Assembly: GCA_016744355.1 (NCBI GenBank)
Contig: JADGEN010000018.1
Coordinates: forward strand, 1-50,007
Direction: 5' to 3'
DNA: 50,007 bases
DNA from: Halieaceae bacterium
GTDB lineage: Bacteria; Pseudomonadota; Gammaproteobacteria; Pseudomonadales; Halieaceae
In this document: one piece after another, positions 17,389 through 26,450 of the stretch
Position numbering within the stretch: position 1 is the stretch's first letter
Layout of the letters: the number at the start of each line of letters is the position of its first letter
Made by a program: the position numbers and the translations under genes
The notes under the pieces: model-generated
What the model saw: only the letters and a program-made list of their open reading frames with translations
The model's database searches: none
Told to the model about the DNA's origin: nothing

Positions 17389-18143
17389 CGTACAGCGCCT
17401 CCACCGTCCACACTGAGCAATTGTCCGGTGATGAAAGAGGCGCGGTCACTGGACAAGAACGTAACCGCCTCAGCGATCTCTTCGGGTTCACCCAGCCGGT
17501 TCATAACAGCGGCTCGCTTGAGTCCCTCCGCCATATCGGGCTGCTCCTTGAAGTAATTCTCGATGCCCGGCGTTCTGATGACACCGGGAGACACAGCATT
17601 GATGCGTATGCCTTGAGCGCCGTACTCAGCAGCTGAACTTTTGGTGAGAATATTAACGCCACCCTTGGCAGCGGCATATGCAGTGTTAAAGGCATGGCCC
17701 TTCAGAGATGAGTTGGAGGATATGTTGACAATGGCGCCTCCGCCGGTTTGCAGCATGGCCGCCAATTCGTATTTCATACACAGCCAGGTGTTGGTCAGGC
17801 ACATCTGCAGTGTCTGGTCAAAAACCGATCGTTCGAATTCGTGAATAGGCCCCGACCCACGGCTCACCGCAGCACTGTTACAGGCGATGTCGAGGCGGCC
17901 ATAGGTGGCCACAACAAAATCTACGGCCTCCTTAACGGAGTCCTCTTTGCTGACATCACCTTGTATAAATGCAGCGGTACCACCGGCTTGCTCAATGAGC
18001 TGCACGGTTTCCGCTCCCATTTCTGCATTGAAATCGGCGATGACAACCTTTGCTCCTTCGCGTGCGTAGGAGATGGCAATGGCTCGTCCTATACCCTGAC
18101 CTGCGCCAGTGACGAACCCGACTTTATTCTGTAGAAGTCCCAT
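17385..18143 (-). CDS. Short-chain dehydrogenase/reductase, 252 aa
   Basis: A classical SDR of FabG-like size. It has the cofactor motif TGAGQGIG (12-19), Asp at the end of beta-2 (VVIADFN), which points to NAD(H), NSAAV in place of NNAG, NISSNSS with the catalytic Ser, YAAAKGG with Tyr and Lys, and the C-terminal SVDGGGAVR. It converges on the OYE gene with a four-base overlap. A membrane protein gene follows upstream in the same direction, 45 bases away. The likely role is dehydrogenation of a hydroxyl on the island's cyclic substrate (inference). Confidence 0.88.
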   Translation of the reverse strand: MGLLQNKVGFVTGAGQGIGRAIAISYAREGAKVVIADFNAEMGAETVQLIEQAGGTAAFIQGDVSKEDSVKEAVDFVVATYGRLDIACNSAAVSRGSGPIHEFERSVFDQTLQMCLTNTWLCMKYELAAMLQTGGGAIVNISSNSSLKGHAFNTAYAAAKGGVNILTKSSAAEYGAQGIRINAVSPGVIRTPGIENYFKEQPDMAEGLKRAAVMNRLGEPEEIAEAVTFLSSDRASFITGQLLSVDGGGAVR

Positions 18144-18188
18144 TTTTCTCTCCGTAGTTAAGCTCTTTTGTTTACTGCGATAGGTTTT

Positions 18189-18680
18189 TTAGTTCTTCCG
18201 CAGGGCAGACATCACCATCGGCATAACCAATACTGCAGCCATTAGACCGGCCCATAATCCCTTGAACACTGCGTAGTTGGCGGGTTCGATCTGTTCAATG
18301 CCGAAAATGTAAAAGCCAAGTAGTGGCAGCACCGGAGCCAGACAAAGACCAATCAGGCCAAACCAGAATGCATTACCGGAAGTGGACTGTGGCAGTCGGT
18401 TTACCCAGCGTTGTACGCGGCTGTGCACACCAAAGTCCATGGTTGCAATGCTTGCTTTGGCGAGTTTTCTGCGATGCATCGGAATGACAATCAGGGCCAC
18501 AATGAATGGCAGAATAAATGCGGTAGCGAATATATCGACAACAAAACTGTGCTTTCCAGACCATGCCAGTGCCGGGCCGTCTTTTAGCAGCCACCACGCA
18601 ATACCGCCATTGAATACTGCATTGGAGATACCTCCGACCAACGCTTCGTGCCTCAGGTGTCGCTTTGCATCACTAGTCAT
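18189..18680 (-). CDS. Four-helix membrane protein, unknown function, 163 aa
   Basis: Hydrophobic segments lie at about residues 15-32, 46-66, 102-124 and 137-157, with no signal peptide and no recognised domain. A charged cytosolic-like loop with MHRRKLAK lies between helices 2 and 3. The gene is directly upstream of the SDR on the same strand and divergent from an AraC-type regulator, so it may be regulated with the island. No function is claimed. Confidence 0.7.
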   Translation of the reverse strand: MTSDAKRHLRHEALVGGISNAVFNGGIAWWLLKDGPALAWSGKHSFVVDIFATAFILPFIVALIVIPMHRRKLAKASIATMDFGVHSRVQRWVNRLPQSTSGNAFWFGLIGLCLAPVLPLLGFYIFGIEQIEPANYAVFKGLWAGLMAAVLVMPMVMSALRKN

Positions 18681-18701
18681 ATTGTCGCTGCTGTATTATG
18701 C

Positions 18702-18719
18702 CCACTATACTTGTAGTGG
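18702..18719. promoter_or_regulatory. Dyad operator candidate, 6-6-6
   Basis: CCACTA and TAGTGG are separated by six bases in the 117-bp gap between the divergent membrane-protein and AraC-regulator genes. There is no T-run, so it is not a terminator. It could bind the adjacent regulator, but AraC proteins usually bind direct repeats. Confidence 0.35.
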
Positions 18720-18797
18720 ATCTATGATAGCCTTTGAAGACATAAAAAGTAGGACAGCAAGCGTCACTATTATGAACATTATCTATCGTATTGACCT

Positions 18798-19880
18798 ATG
18801 AGTGAGATTACCGTCACCGCGAAGAAGTTTACTCGCCTGTTTGATTACCTCGAGCGGGTAGGGCTGGATGCCAAGGGTATTGGAGCTACGGTAAACCTGC
18901 TTCCCGAGAGGTTGATGGAGTTGTCGCCGCAGCACCCATTGCCGGCCCAGCAGTACTCGCGACTTTACAAGGCCGCTGTTGTTCAACTGCAGACACTGGA
19001 GCAGCCTTTGCCCTGGGCCGCTGGAATCGGCAGCGAGGCTTTCGAGCTAATGTGCCACTGTATTATTGGGGCCAGAACTCTGGGTGAGGCGCTGCGTCTC
19101 GCCACGCGTTTCGACAAATTGTTGTACCCCATGATCAGTTATAACGTCCGTCTGATCGAGGAATCGTCGGGCATCGCCAAATTGAGCTACCGCATAAAAA
19201 TTGTGGATAACAATTCTAAACTGGTGCCTCAGCACTGGGATCGGGCGGATTATCAGGAAACAGTCGCTAGGGCGTCAGGCCTAATGGTATGGCATACTTT
19301 TTGTGGTTGGTTGACTGGTTTGCCTCTGGAAACCACTGCGGTGCAAGTGTCTGCACCCTATCTCAGTAAAGCCTATGAGGAGGGAATGAAGAAAGTTTTT
19401 CACTGCCCCATTCAATTCGATGCGCAGGAAAATACCATTTCGTTTTCCAGTGAGCAATTGCAGCGGCGAGTGGTGCACACGGCGGACTCTCTGCCCGAGT
19501 TTTTCAATAACCTGGTTTATCAGTTGATTGCTTCAGAGCAAGTTCCTGCCAGCACTAGCGCGGCAATCAAATCTTTGGTGAGCATCGACATGCCAAATGG
19601 TATGCCTTCTTTTGCCGCTATAGCTGAGCATTTACATATGTCAGAGTCCAGTCTGCGCCGACGACTACAGAAGGAGTCCACTAGTTATCAGGCGCTCAAG
19701 GATCAGGTTCGCTGCGAAGTTGCGATTGATAAGCTACTCAACGAACAGGCCAAGGTAGCAGAGCTCGCCGAGTATCTAGGCTTTACAGAGCCCAGCTCTT
19801 TTGTTCGCTCTTTCAAAGGTTGGACAGGCTTCACGCCCAGGGCCTATAAAGGAAAAATAGGTTTACTGGGCGCGCCGTAA
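18798..19880 (+). CDS. AraC-family regulator with AraC-type ligand domain, 360 aa
   Basis: The N-terminal about 200 residues match the 'arabinose-binding domain of AraC' type found in OruR/ArgR-like regulators (LPLPWAAGIGSEAFELMCHC-like core near 70-95). The C-terminal 100 residues carry two helix-turn-helix motifs: IAEHLHMSESSLRRRLQKES and VAELAEYLGFTEPSSFVRSF, then the family ending GFTPRAYK. The protein should sense an island metabolite and activate neighbouring genes. No clear ribosome-binding site precedes the ATG. The dyad at 18702-18719 lies about 80 bases upstream. Confidence 0.9.
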   Translation: MSEITVTAKKFTRLFDYLERVGLDAKGIGATVNLLPERLMELSPQHPLPAQQYSRLYKAAVVQLQTLEQPLPWAAGIGSEAFELMCHCIIGARTLGEALRLATRFDKLLYPMISYNVRLIEESSGIAKLSYRIKIVDNNSKLVPQHWDRADYQETVARASGLMVWHTFCGWLTGLPLETTAVQVSAPYLSKAYEEGMKKVFHCPIQFDAQENTISFSSEQLQRRVVHTADSLPEFFNNLVYQLIASEQVPASTSAAIKSLVSIDMPNGMPSFAAIAEHLHMSESSLRRRLQKESTSYQALKDQVRCEVAIDKLLNEQAKVAELAEYLGFTEPSSFVRSFKGWTGFTPRAYKGKIGLLGAP

Positions 19881-19887
19881 CAGCTTT

Positions 19888-20763
19888 TTATCGAAAGTGC
19901 CTGATTACCTGGTCGGCATACTGTTCTATCTGCTGCAGTTTTTGATCCAGGGTTCGGGTGTCGGGCTTTCCGCTGTAAATGTTGAAAAAGCCTACGTACA
20001 CAAGGTCAACGCCAGTCGCTTGGAGTTTACTCACTCCGTCGGGCGTGAAGGCATCAGCGCCGGTCGTGTGTATTTCGAAGGGTAGATGGTCGCGCTGATA
20101 CTCCTTACGTAACTCTTGTATCCGGGTAATCATACCCTCCAACTCTGAGGTCTCTGCGCCGGCGGCAACCCAGCCGTCTCCCAGCCGCGCGGCTCGCTTC
20201 AAGGCCGGGGCCGCATGACCGCCCAGCAGCAGGGGAACCCGTTTGTCGGGTACCGGACACAATTTAATTTCCGGAATACTGAGTTCGCTGCCTTCATAGC
20301 TGAAGTACTCACCTGACATAAGGCCATTGATAATTTCAATCATTTCGTCCATGCGTTTGCCCCTGCGTTCCCAGGGAATTTGCGTGGCTTCAAAATCCTC
20401 CTTCCAGGGACTGAGGCCAACACCCAGTGAAACGCGATTATTTGAAATCACTGCGAGGCTACTGAGCATTTTTGCCACGACAACCGGCTGCCTGACGGCC
20501 AGCTTCACCACCGCTGTGGTGAATTGAATGCGCTCTGTCACACTTGCCAGTCGCGCAATTTGTACGAAAGGATCAATGAAGGGAATGCCATCCAGAAAGT
20601 TATTACTGCCATCTGCATTATAGGGGTACTTGCTTACGGTTTCTTTGGGGTAGCAGATACTGTCAGGAATGGTGATGGCATCGAAGCCCGCAGCTTCAGC
20701 TGCTTGTGCCATAGGTACATAGTGGTCATTGGGTTCGCTGGATAGGGCTAGAGAAAACTTCAT
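19888..20763 (-). CDS. Luciferase-like (LLM class) oxidoreductase, 291 aa
   Basis: This is a TIM-barrel flavin-dependent oxidoreductase of the bacterial luciferase superfamily. It opens MKFSLALSSEPNDHYVPMAQAAEAAGFDAITIPD and carries VSLGVGLSPWKEDFEA and VPLLLGGHAAPALKRAARLGDGW, the GxG-type cofactor segments of the F420-dependent TIGR03619-like branch. Whether it uses F420 or FMN cannot be decided. Proteins of this branch reduce or oxidise cyclic ketones and unsaturated acids. It is the last of three leftward genes (dienoyl-type reductase, HSD-like SDR, LLM). The gap to the SDR is 57 bases. Confidence 0.85.
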   Translation of the reverse strand: MKFSLALSSEPNDHYVPMAQAAEAAGFDAITIPDSICYPKETVSKYPYNADGSNNFLDGIPFIDPFVQIARLASVTERIQFTTAVVKLAVRQPVVVAKMLSSLAVISNNRVSLGVGLSPWKEDFEATQIPWERRGKRMDEMIEIINGLMSGEYFSYEGSELSIPEIKLCPVPDKRVPLLLGGHAAPALKRAARLGDGWVAAGAETSELEGMITRIQELRKEYQRDHLPFEIHTTGADAFTPDGVSKLQATGVDLVYVGFFNIYSGKPDTRTLDQKLQQIEQYADQVIRHFR

Positions 20764-20820
20764 TTTGTATTTGACTCGTGTGGGGAGTGAGAGCTTTGCG
20801 CAGCTGTGGTGGGCTACTGC

Positions 20821-21582
20821 TTAAAAACTGTCCGGGCGAAATAACGCATCGTGACCGCCGTCAACAAACAGCATGCTACCACTGATGAAGCTAGCGTTGT
20901 CTCCCAGTAAGAAACTGGTTGCCTGAGCGATATCTTCTGGTTGGCCCGGGCGCTGCAGCGGTATTGTAGCGACGAACTCCTTGATAGCAGGGCCGTATAT
21001 CGGGTCATCTTCCACAGCCGCACTCATAGCTGTGCGTGTATAGCCCGGACCTATTGCGTTCATGCGCACGCCCAGGGCAGCGTAATTGGCATTGTTGCGG
21101 CGCATCCAGCGTGTTAGAGCTTGTTTTGAGCCGGAGTAGGCTGGTTGGCCCTGCATTTCACAAGCCAGTGAACGCGCTGTGGATTCTTGGTCTGCGAGTA
21201 AAGCGTCGACATAGTTGCTGTCGGTTTCCATGGGCGCCGAGTTGGAAGAGATCAGAACTACAGCGCCCTTTTTGGTCGCCAACAAACTGCGCAGACCTTC
21301 CACAAGCGCTACCGCACCGAAGTAATTGACACTGGGTATAAGAGCCAGGTTTTCAATGTGAGAGCCAACTCCGGCGCAGGCGACAAAGCCATCGAGTCCC
21401 TGGGGTGCCACTTCCGAAACACTTTTGACGGCGGCCTTACGCCCTTCATCGCTACCGAGATCTGCCACAATGTCAGCGTTAGCGATATCAATTGCTATAA
21501 CCGTGTGGCCCTCATCGATGAGTTGTTGCTTTATGGCAGCGCCGATTCCGCTAGCCGCCCCTGTTACTGCGTAGGTTTTCAT
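20821..21582 (-). CDS. 3-alpha-hydroxysteroid dehydrogenase-like SDR, 253 aa
   Basis: The overall layout follows Comamonas HsdA: MKTYAVTGAASGIGAAI, Asp in IDIANADIVADL, the short CAGVGS stretch in place of NNAG, SVNYFGAVAL, a long insert before the catalytic YSGSK (the Ala/Glu-rich segment after NYVDALLA), and the ending FVDGGHDALFRPDSF, close to the MRPTQF-type end of HsdA. HsdA oxidises 3-alpha-hydroxyl groups of steroids and bile acids with NAD+. An in-frame start at 21762 would run into the next gene. GAGGAG sits just before ATG 21582, so that start is used. Seventeen bases separate it from the dienoyl-type reductase. Confidence 0.88.
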   Translation of the reverse strand: MKTYAVTGAASGIGAAIKQQLIDEGHTVIAIDIANADIVADLGSDEGRKAAVKSVSEVAPQGLDGFVACAGVGSHIENLALIPSVNYFGAVALVEGLRSLLATKKGAVVLISSNSAPMETDSNYVDALLADQESTARSLACEMQGQPAYSGSKQALTRWMRRNNANYAALGVRMNAIGPGYTRTAMSAAVEDDPIYGPAIKEFVATIPLQRPGQPEDIAQATSFLLGDNASFISGSMLFVDGGHDALFRPDSF

Positions 21583-21598
21583 GTCTTGTTCTCCTCGA

Positions 21599-23743
21599 TT
21601 ATTGTGAGTCCAGGTTCTGCACAAGATTTCGCGCGTCCAAAATAGCCCCTTCGATGTAGCCGACACTGCGCCCGTCGCCGATGCTGTGAACACTTGCCTT
21701 GATGCGCGAGTCACAGCTAAGGCTGTTTGCCATCGTGGTTTCTGGTTCAGCCCCCATGGCAATAATTACCTGCTTGCCGTGTGCTTCATGTGTTTCTTCA
21801 TCGCGTTGGTACACTACTTTCTCATTCTCGATGGAAACTATGCTGGCGTTACTGTGTAGTGTTGCGCCGTGAGCCCGCAGTTGGTGAATAACACGCGCCC
21901 GACGAACAATGCTTAATTCAGCGCCCAGAGATGGGCCGGGTTCCAGTACAGTAATTTTTCGACGCCGTTCTACCAGGTACTCCGCAAGCTCTAGCCCCAC
22001 CAGACCACCACCGATAACGACAATTTCGTCGGCCAACGGTAGCCAGAATTTACTCAAAAATCGCGATAGGCTGATATGCCGTAATATTTGAGAGAATTGC
22101 CCTGCCTTTAGCATGAGACGCGAAAATAACGAGAGTTTGGCCACCGCCTGCGGGTTGCCGCCCATGAGTAGGCCGCGCAGTTCGTCACCGTCAAATACGT
22201 GACGCTGGTCTTTTCCGACTATGGCCGGTGCCTCTCTTTTCGCACCCGTGGCGAGAATGATATGATCGGGTGCCTCTGCAAGCAGCATATCGACGGTCGC
22301 TGATTTACCCAGTTGCAGCTTAATGGGCAACGCTTTAACGGCTTTGCTGAGATACTTGACCAAGTGCTCATTGGGTTTGTAGGCGAGGGCGGCAATGCGG
22401 GCTGTTCCCCCAAGATCCTTTTCCCTCTCCCATAAACTCACCTGGTGACCTTTGAGTGCGAGCAGTCGTGCAGCCTCCATTCCGCCCGGGCCACCGCCGA
22501 CCACGAGGAACTTCTCGCTGGTGCTTGAGCGGGCGATAATGTCGCCTTCATGTTCCCGGCCGGTATTGTGATTGACAGCGCAGCACATGGGCTGATTGAT
22601 GAATATTTTGCTTACGCACACATAGCAATAAATACACGGACGGATGGTTTGTGCTTCGCCCGCGGCCAGTTTGTTGGGAAGTTCGGGGTCAGCCAAAAGT
22701 TTGCGTCCCATGGCCAGAAAATCGAAATCACCCGCGGCAATACAGCGCTCACCGACATCGGGCGCTATCCTGCCAACACCAATAACGGGAATTGAGACCG
22801 CCTGCTTAACCGCTTTGGCAAAGGGTACAAAGCCCGCAGGCTCATGCACCAGGGGTGCTTCGGTAAATGCAATGGAATGGGCGACATTACCATAGGCACT
22901 TACATCGATGGCGCTGGCGCCAGCGCGCTCGCACAAGCGAGCGGTCTCTACACAGTCATCCAGTTCAATACCGCCCTCTATGCGATATTCCTTGGCATCC
23001 AAACGTACCAGAATGGGGAAGTCTTCACCGCATGCACTGTGAATGGCAGTGATGATCTCGCACAGGAAACGCGCGCGATTCTCTCTAGAGCCACCATACT
23101 GGTCTGTACGTTTATTGTAGGCAGGGGATAAAAAAGTGGCCAGTAGATAGCCGTGCCCCGCATGAATTTCAATGGCATCGAAGCCGGCTGTTTTTGCCCG
23201 CCTTGATGCTGCGGCAAAGTCCGCGACCATCGCTTTGATGTCATCAATCGTCATTACATGATATTGCGGACCTTTGCCGTCGGGGCCTGCGGCCTTAATG
23301 AAGTTACCCACTTCGTCGGGCGTCAACACATTGAACATGTCGCTGCTCGCTTTCTCCATTAACGAAGGAACAAACAGAGGTCTACCCGCGGCGGTGTCTT
23401 CCTGAGCCATTTTTCCACCGTGGTTGAGCTGCGCGGCAATTTTTGCACCGTGGCTGTGAACGCGCTCGGCGAGATCTTGCAGGCCCGGTAAAAATTCATC
23501 TTTGGAAAAACCAACAGTATTCGGCATGGTTGAACCGTTTGGCCAGCAAGCGGCCGACGTTTCGAGCACGACTAAGCCAGTTCCACCTTTAGCTCGTGCT
23601 TCATAATAGGCTTTTAGTTGCTCTGTGCAGTGCCCCTCTTCGCTGGCATAGTTTGACCCCATAGCGGCCAACACAATACGGTTGCGTAATTTCATTCCGC
23701 CGATTTCAGCGGGTGACATTAAGTGAAGGTAGTGGCTGGACAT
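21599..23743 (-). CDS. 2,4-dienoyl-CoA reductase/BaiCD-like FMN-FeS-FAD oxidoreductase, 714 aa
   Basis: The N-terminal about 370 residues form an OYE-type FMN barrel (LRNRIVLAAMGSNYASEEG, HAGHGYLLATFLSPAYNKRTDQYGGS). An iron-sulfur motif follows, with CIYCYVC and a further Cys pair 11 residues on. The C-terminal half is an FAD/NAD(P) domain (VVGGGPGGMEAAR and VVIGGGLVGLELAEYL). Relatives include FadH, trimethylamine dehydrogenase and bile-acid BaiCD/BaiH, which remove or introduce ring double bonds in 3-oxo-4-ene steroids. ATG 23743 with AGGA upstream is preferred over 23761. The gene leads a leftward run with the HSD-like SDR and LLM enzyme, a combination fitting steroid A-ring redox chemistry (inference). 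Confidence 0.88.
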   Translation of the reverse strand: MSSHYLHLMSPAEIGGMKLRNRIVLAAMGSNYASEEGHCTEQLKAYYEARAKGGTGLVVLETSAACWPNGSTMPNTVGFSKDEFLPGLQDLAERVHSHGAKIAAQLNHGGKMAQEDTAAGRPLFVPSLMEKASSDMFNVLTPDEVGNFIKAAGPDGKGPQYHVMTIDDIKAMVADFAAASRRAKTAGFDAIEIHAGHGYLLATFLSPAYNKRTDQYGGSRENRARFLCEIITAIHSACGEDFPILVRLDAKEYRIEGGIELDDCVETARLCERAGASAIDVSAYGNVAHSIAFTEAPLVHEPAGFVPFAKAVKQAVSIPVIGVGRIAPDVGERCIAAGDFDFLAMGRKLLADPELPNKLAAGEAQTIRPCIYCYVCVSKIFINQPMCCAVNHNTGREHEGDIIARSSTSEKFLVVGGGPGGMEAARLLALKGHQVSLWEREKDLGGTARIAALAYKPNEHLVKYLSKAVKALPIKLQLGKSATVDMLLAEAPDHIILATGAKREAPAIVGKDQRHVFDGDELRGLLMGGNPQAVAKLSLFSRLMLKAGQFSQILRHISLSRFLSKFWLPLADEIVVIGGGLVGLELAEYLVERRRKITVLEPGPSLGAELSIVRRARVIHQLRAHGATLHSNASIVSIENEKVVYQRDEETHEAHGKQVIIAMGAEPETTMANSLSCDSRIKASVHSIGDGRSVGYIEGAILDARNLVQNLDSQ

Positions 23744-24034
23744 CAAAGCGTTCCTGAACAATGGTCAGTAAGCGCTTATAGTAGTGGTTGGATGAGATTC
23801 GGACAGAACCACATAGGTCAAATTGATAGACATCTGCGCTCTTCTGGGTGTGGAGAAATTACTAATTCGTCATGCAAAGGACTCCCGAACCCTGGGACCA
23901 GTGCCTTCAATAAGGGGGGTAGCGCATTTGCTCAAGATGCGAAGCTAGTTTATCTTTGGTCACAGAAACTTAACTTGATCCTGCCTGGGGATACATCGCA
24001 GACGGAAGTGATCGATAACAAACAGGAAAATATA
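23744..24034. other. Divergent intergenic region, 291 bp
   Basis: It lies between the leftward dienoyl-type reductase and the rightward amidohydrolase. A 10-bp perfect palindrome TAAGCGCTTA is at 23769-23778, close to the reductase start, and could be an operator half. AGGAAA at 24024-24029 serves the amidohydrolase. The frame of the amidohydrolase is open through this gap, but it is not judged coding. Confidence 0.45.
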
Positions 24035-25774
24035 ATGAATAAGTCAAATAGGGCGGCTGTAGTAACAGCAATTCTAGCATTCGCCCTGACGGCGTGTGGT
24101 AAGGATCCGGCCAGTGCCCAGAGTAACGCTGCCATGATTCAGTCGGAACCTGAGGCTCCGCTGACTACAGTGTATGTTAATGCTGATATTGTCACTGTGA
24201 ATACGGCACAGCCGTCAGCGGACGCGGTAGCGGTACGCGATGGTGAAATTTTGGCAGTGGGAACTCGCACTGCGGTGGAGGCCGCGTCTGGAAATAATAC
24301 TGAAACCAGAGATTTACTCGGAAAAACACTGCTTCCCGGGCTAATTGACGCACACGGCCATATCAGCATGACCAACCAAATGCAGACATCGGCTAATGTC
24401 TCCTCGCCGCCGGTGGGTCCGGCCAATACCATTGAGGATATTCTTACTCTGCTCAGGGAGCACCAGGAAAAAATGCCGGATCAGTCCTGGTTGACCGGCT
24501 GGGGCTACGATGACTCTTTGTTAGCCGAGCAACGCCATCCCACTAAAGCAGATCTGGATAAGGTTTCTACCGAGCTTCCAATTGCACTGCAGCACGTTTC
24601 TGGCCATTTCACTACCTGTAACTCTCGCTGCCTGGAGCTCGCGGGGATTAACGCAGAGACTGAAGACCCCCAGGGCGGTATTATTCGCCGTATTGCGGGT
24701 AGTCGCGAGCCTGATGGCGTTCTCGAGGAAACTGCGGCAGGTCTGGTCCGGTTTGCCATGCCCCAGCCCAAGCCCGACGATATGCTCGCACTGTTTGATG
24801 CCACCCAGCAGTACTATGCCAGCAATGGTATTACCACCGTTCAGGACGGAGCGAACATGGCGGAGCAGTTTGAGCTGTTAAAGGCCGCAGGCAAGCAGGG
24901 TTTGTTGTACCTGGATGTGGTTGCCTATGCTTTTGCACCCTACATGAAGGACAAACTGGAGGAGTATCCGCCCTCAAAAAATTATCAGGGACATTTCCGG
25001 ATCGGTGGGATCAAGCTGGTACTCGACGGCTCTCCTCAGGGAAAGACCGCCTGGTTGACCAAGCCCTATCTACATCCACCCCACGGCCAAGCCGAGGACT
25101 ATGTTGGCTATCCAACCCTCACAGATGAGCAGGTCGCCGGATTTTTTGATTATGCCTATACCAATGATGTTCCTGTGCTGGCTCATGCCAACGGCGATGC
25201 CGCTTCGGACCAGATGATTAATGCGGTGATGGCCGCAAACGAAAAATACGGCAAGGGAGACCGGCGCTCTGTGATGATACATGCGCAGACCGTACGCGAA
25301 GATCAGATAGACCAGATGGTTGCCCAGGACATCATCCCGTCATACTTTGTAGTCCATACATTTTACTGGGGAGACTGGCATCGGGACTCGGTTTTCGGCG
25401 TGGAGCGCGCCTCTAGAATCAGTCCCTTGAGGTCCAGTACCGACAAGGGGCTGCGTTACACCATACACAACGATACCCCCATTGTTCCCCCTGATATGAT
25501 GCGTTTACTGTGGTCAGCGGCCAACCGCGAAACCCGCAGTGGCAAGGTGCTGGGAGTCGAACAGCAGGCCACCGTAATGGAAGGCATAAGGGCAATGACA
25601 ATAGACGCCGCCTACCAATATTTCGAGGAGGGGAGTAAGGGCTCTATCGAAGTGGGGAAAAAAGCAGACTTTGTAATTCTTGATGAAAACCCCTTGAAAA
25701 TAGACCCAGGGAAAATAAAGGATGTTGTGGTGCTGGAAACCATAAAAGAAGGGCGCACGGTATTTAAAAAGTAG
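24035..25774 (+). CDS. YtcJ-like amidohydrolase lipoprotein, 579 aa
   Basis: This metal-dependent hydrolase belongs to the Amidohydro_3 family (relatives: YtcJ, exoenzymes regulated by AepA). Visible features are the N-terminal YVNADIVTVN strand, the GKTLLPGLIDAHGHIS metal site (H-G-H), HVSGHF, a later HANGDAASDQ, HAQTV and the C-terminal IEVGKKADFVILDENPLKI. The first 20-odd residues form a lipoprotein signal with lipobox LTAC, so it is exported and anchored. The frame is open from 23723 but ATG 24035 gives the signal peptide and has AGGAAA upstream. It sits divergent to the BaiCD-like gene. The substrate is unknown, perhaps an amide or ester conjugate of the island's compound (inference). 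Confidence 0.85.
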   Translation: MNKSNRAAVVTAILAFALTACGKDPASAQSNAAMIQSEPEAPLTTVYVNADIVTVNTAQPSADAVAVRDGEILAVGTRTAVEAASGNNTETRDLLGKTLLPGLIDAHGHISMTNQMQTSANVSSPPVGPANTIEDILTLLREHQEKMPDQSWLTGWGYDDSLLAEQRHPTKADLDKVSTELPIALQHVSGHFTTCNSRCLELAGINAETEDPQGGIIRRIAGSREPDGVLEETAAGLVRFAMPQPKPDDMLALFDATQQYYASNGITTVQDGANMAEQFELLKAAGKQGLLYLDVVAYAFAPYMKDKLEEYPPSKNYQGHFRIGGIKLVLDGSPQGKTAWLTKPYLHPPHGQAEDYVGYPTLTDEQVAGFFDYAYTNDVPVLAHANGDAASDQMINAVMAANEKYGKGDRRSVMIHAQTVREDQIDQMVAQDIIPSYFVVHTFYWGDWHRDSVFGVERASRISPLRSSTDKGLRYTIHNDTPIVPPDMMRLLWSAANRETRSGKVLGVEQQATVMEGIRAMTIDAAYQYFEEGSKGSIEVGKKADFVILDENPLKIDPGKIKDVVVLETIKEGRTVFKK

Positions 25775-25853
25775 GAAGCCTCACTTCAGTGCTTTGGACG
25801 TTGACAGGGAAAAATTCAATGCCGCAGCTACGCAGCAAATCGAAGTCACAAAG

Positions 25854-26441
25854 CTAAGATGCTATTTCCATTATCATTGTCGAAAGGTCTTTGCCTTGTT
25901 TGACGATGTCGCCGGAAAAATCTTCGCTTACCCATCTCAGCATCATACGGTTGAATGCACCGCTGAAAATATCGAACACCAGATTAAGATCTTGCTGCTT
26001 TGTAAAATGTCCTTCCTTTTTTGCCTCCACTAGTAAATTCATTAGTAAGCTTTGATATTTCTCTAGACTACTAGAGCGTCTTTTTACCCAATAGATGTTG
26101 GGAATATTCTGAAAAATGATGCGCGAAACCTCGGGCTCCGCTGCATAGAATTCGGCTGATGTAGAGGCAAATAACTGCAGTTTTTCTAGCGGATTACTAG
26201 CTTCTGGCAGAGCTGTTAGTACATGGTCAAACAGGCGGTTCAAATCGCCTTCCATGCAGCTAATCAAGAGCATTTCTTTATTGCCAAAATATTTGTAAAT
26301 AGTCTGCGGGCTAACTTTAGCGCGCTTACAAATTTCACGTATTCCCGCTTCGTGGTACTCGCCGTTGGAAAAAATAGCTAGAATGGTTTTGCGCAGTTTC
26401 TCCAAGGTTTCTTGTTTAATCTTGCGCTTGTCCTCAGCCAC
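25854..26441 (-). CDS. TetR-family transcriptional regulator, 195 aa
   Basis: The N-terminal helix-turn-helix is clear: ILAIFSNGEYHEAGIREICK then RAKVSPQTIYKYFGNKEML (about residues 15-60). The C-terminal ligand domain is all-helical, with an FxxxPxxY-like stretch around IFQNIPNIYWVKRR. TetR proteins usually repress nearby genes until a small lipophilic ligand binds. It ends a leftward run with a small membrane protein (9 bases upstream) and a sterol-desaturase-type hydroxylase, so autoregulation of this run is likely (inference). Its 3' end faces the amidohydrolase. Confidence 0.92.
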   Translation of the reverse strand: MAEDKRKIKQETLEKLRKTILAIFSNGEYHEAGIREICKRAKVSPQTIYKYFGNKEMLLISCMEGDLNRLFDHVLTALPEASNPLEKLQLFASTSAEFYAAEPEVSRIIFQNIPNIYWVKRRSSSLEKYQSLLMNLLVEAKKEGHFTKQQDLNLVFDIFSGAFNRMMLRWVSEDFSGDIVKQGKDLSTMIMEIAS

Positions 26442-26450
26442 AATTAGTTC

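Noticed and set aside
21583-21762. 60-residue extension of the HsdA-like SDR
   Set aside because: It runs inside the neighbouring flavoenzyme. GAGGAG before ATG 21582 and the family N terminus fix the shorter form.
23723-24034. Longer N terminus for the amidohydrolase
   Set aside because: It overlaps the start of the divergent reductase. ATG 24035 gives a lipoprotein signal and has its own ribosome-binding site.
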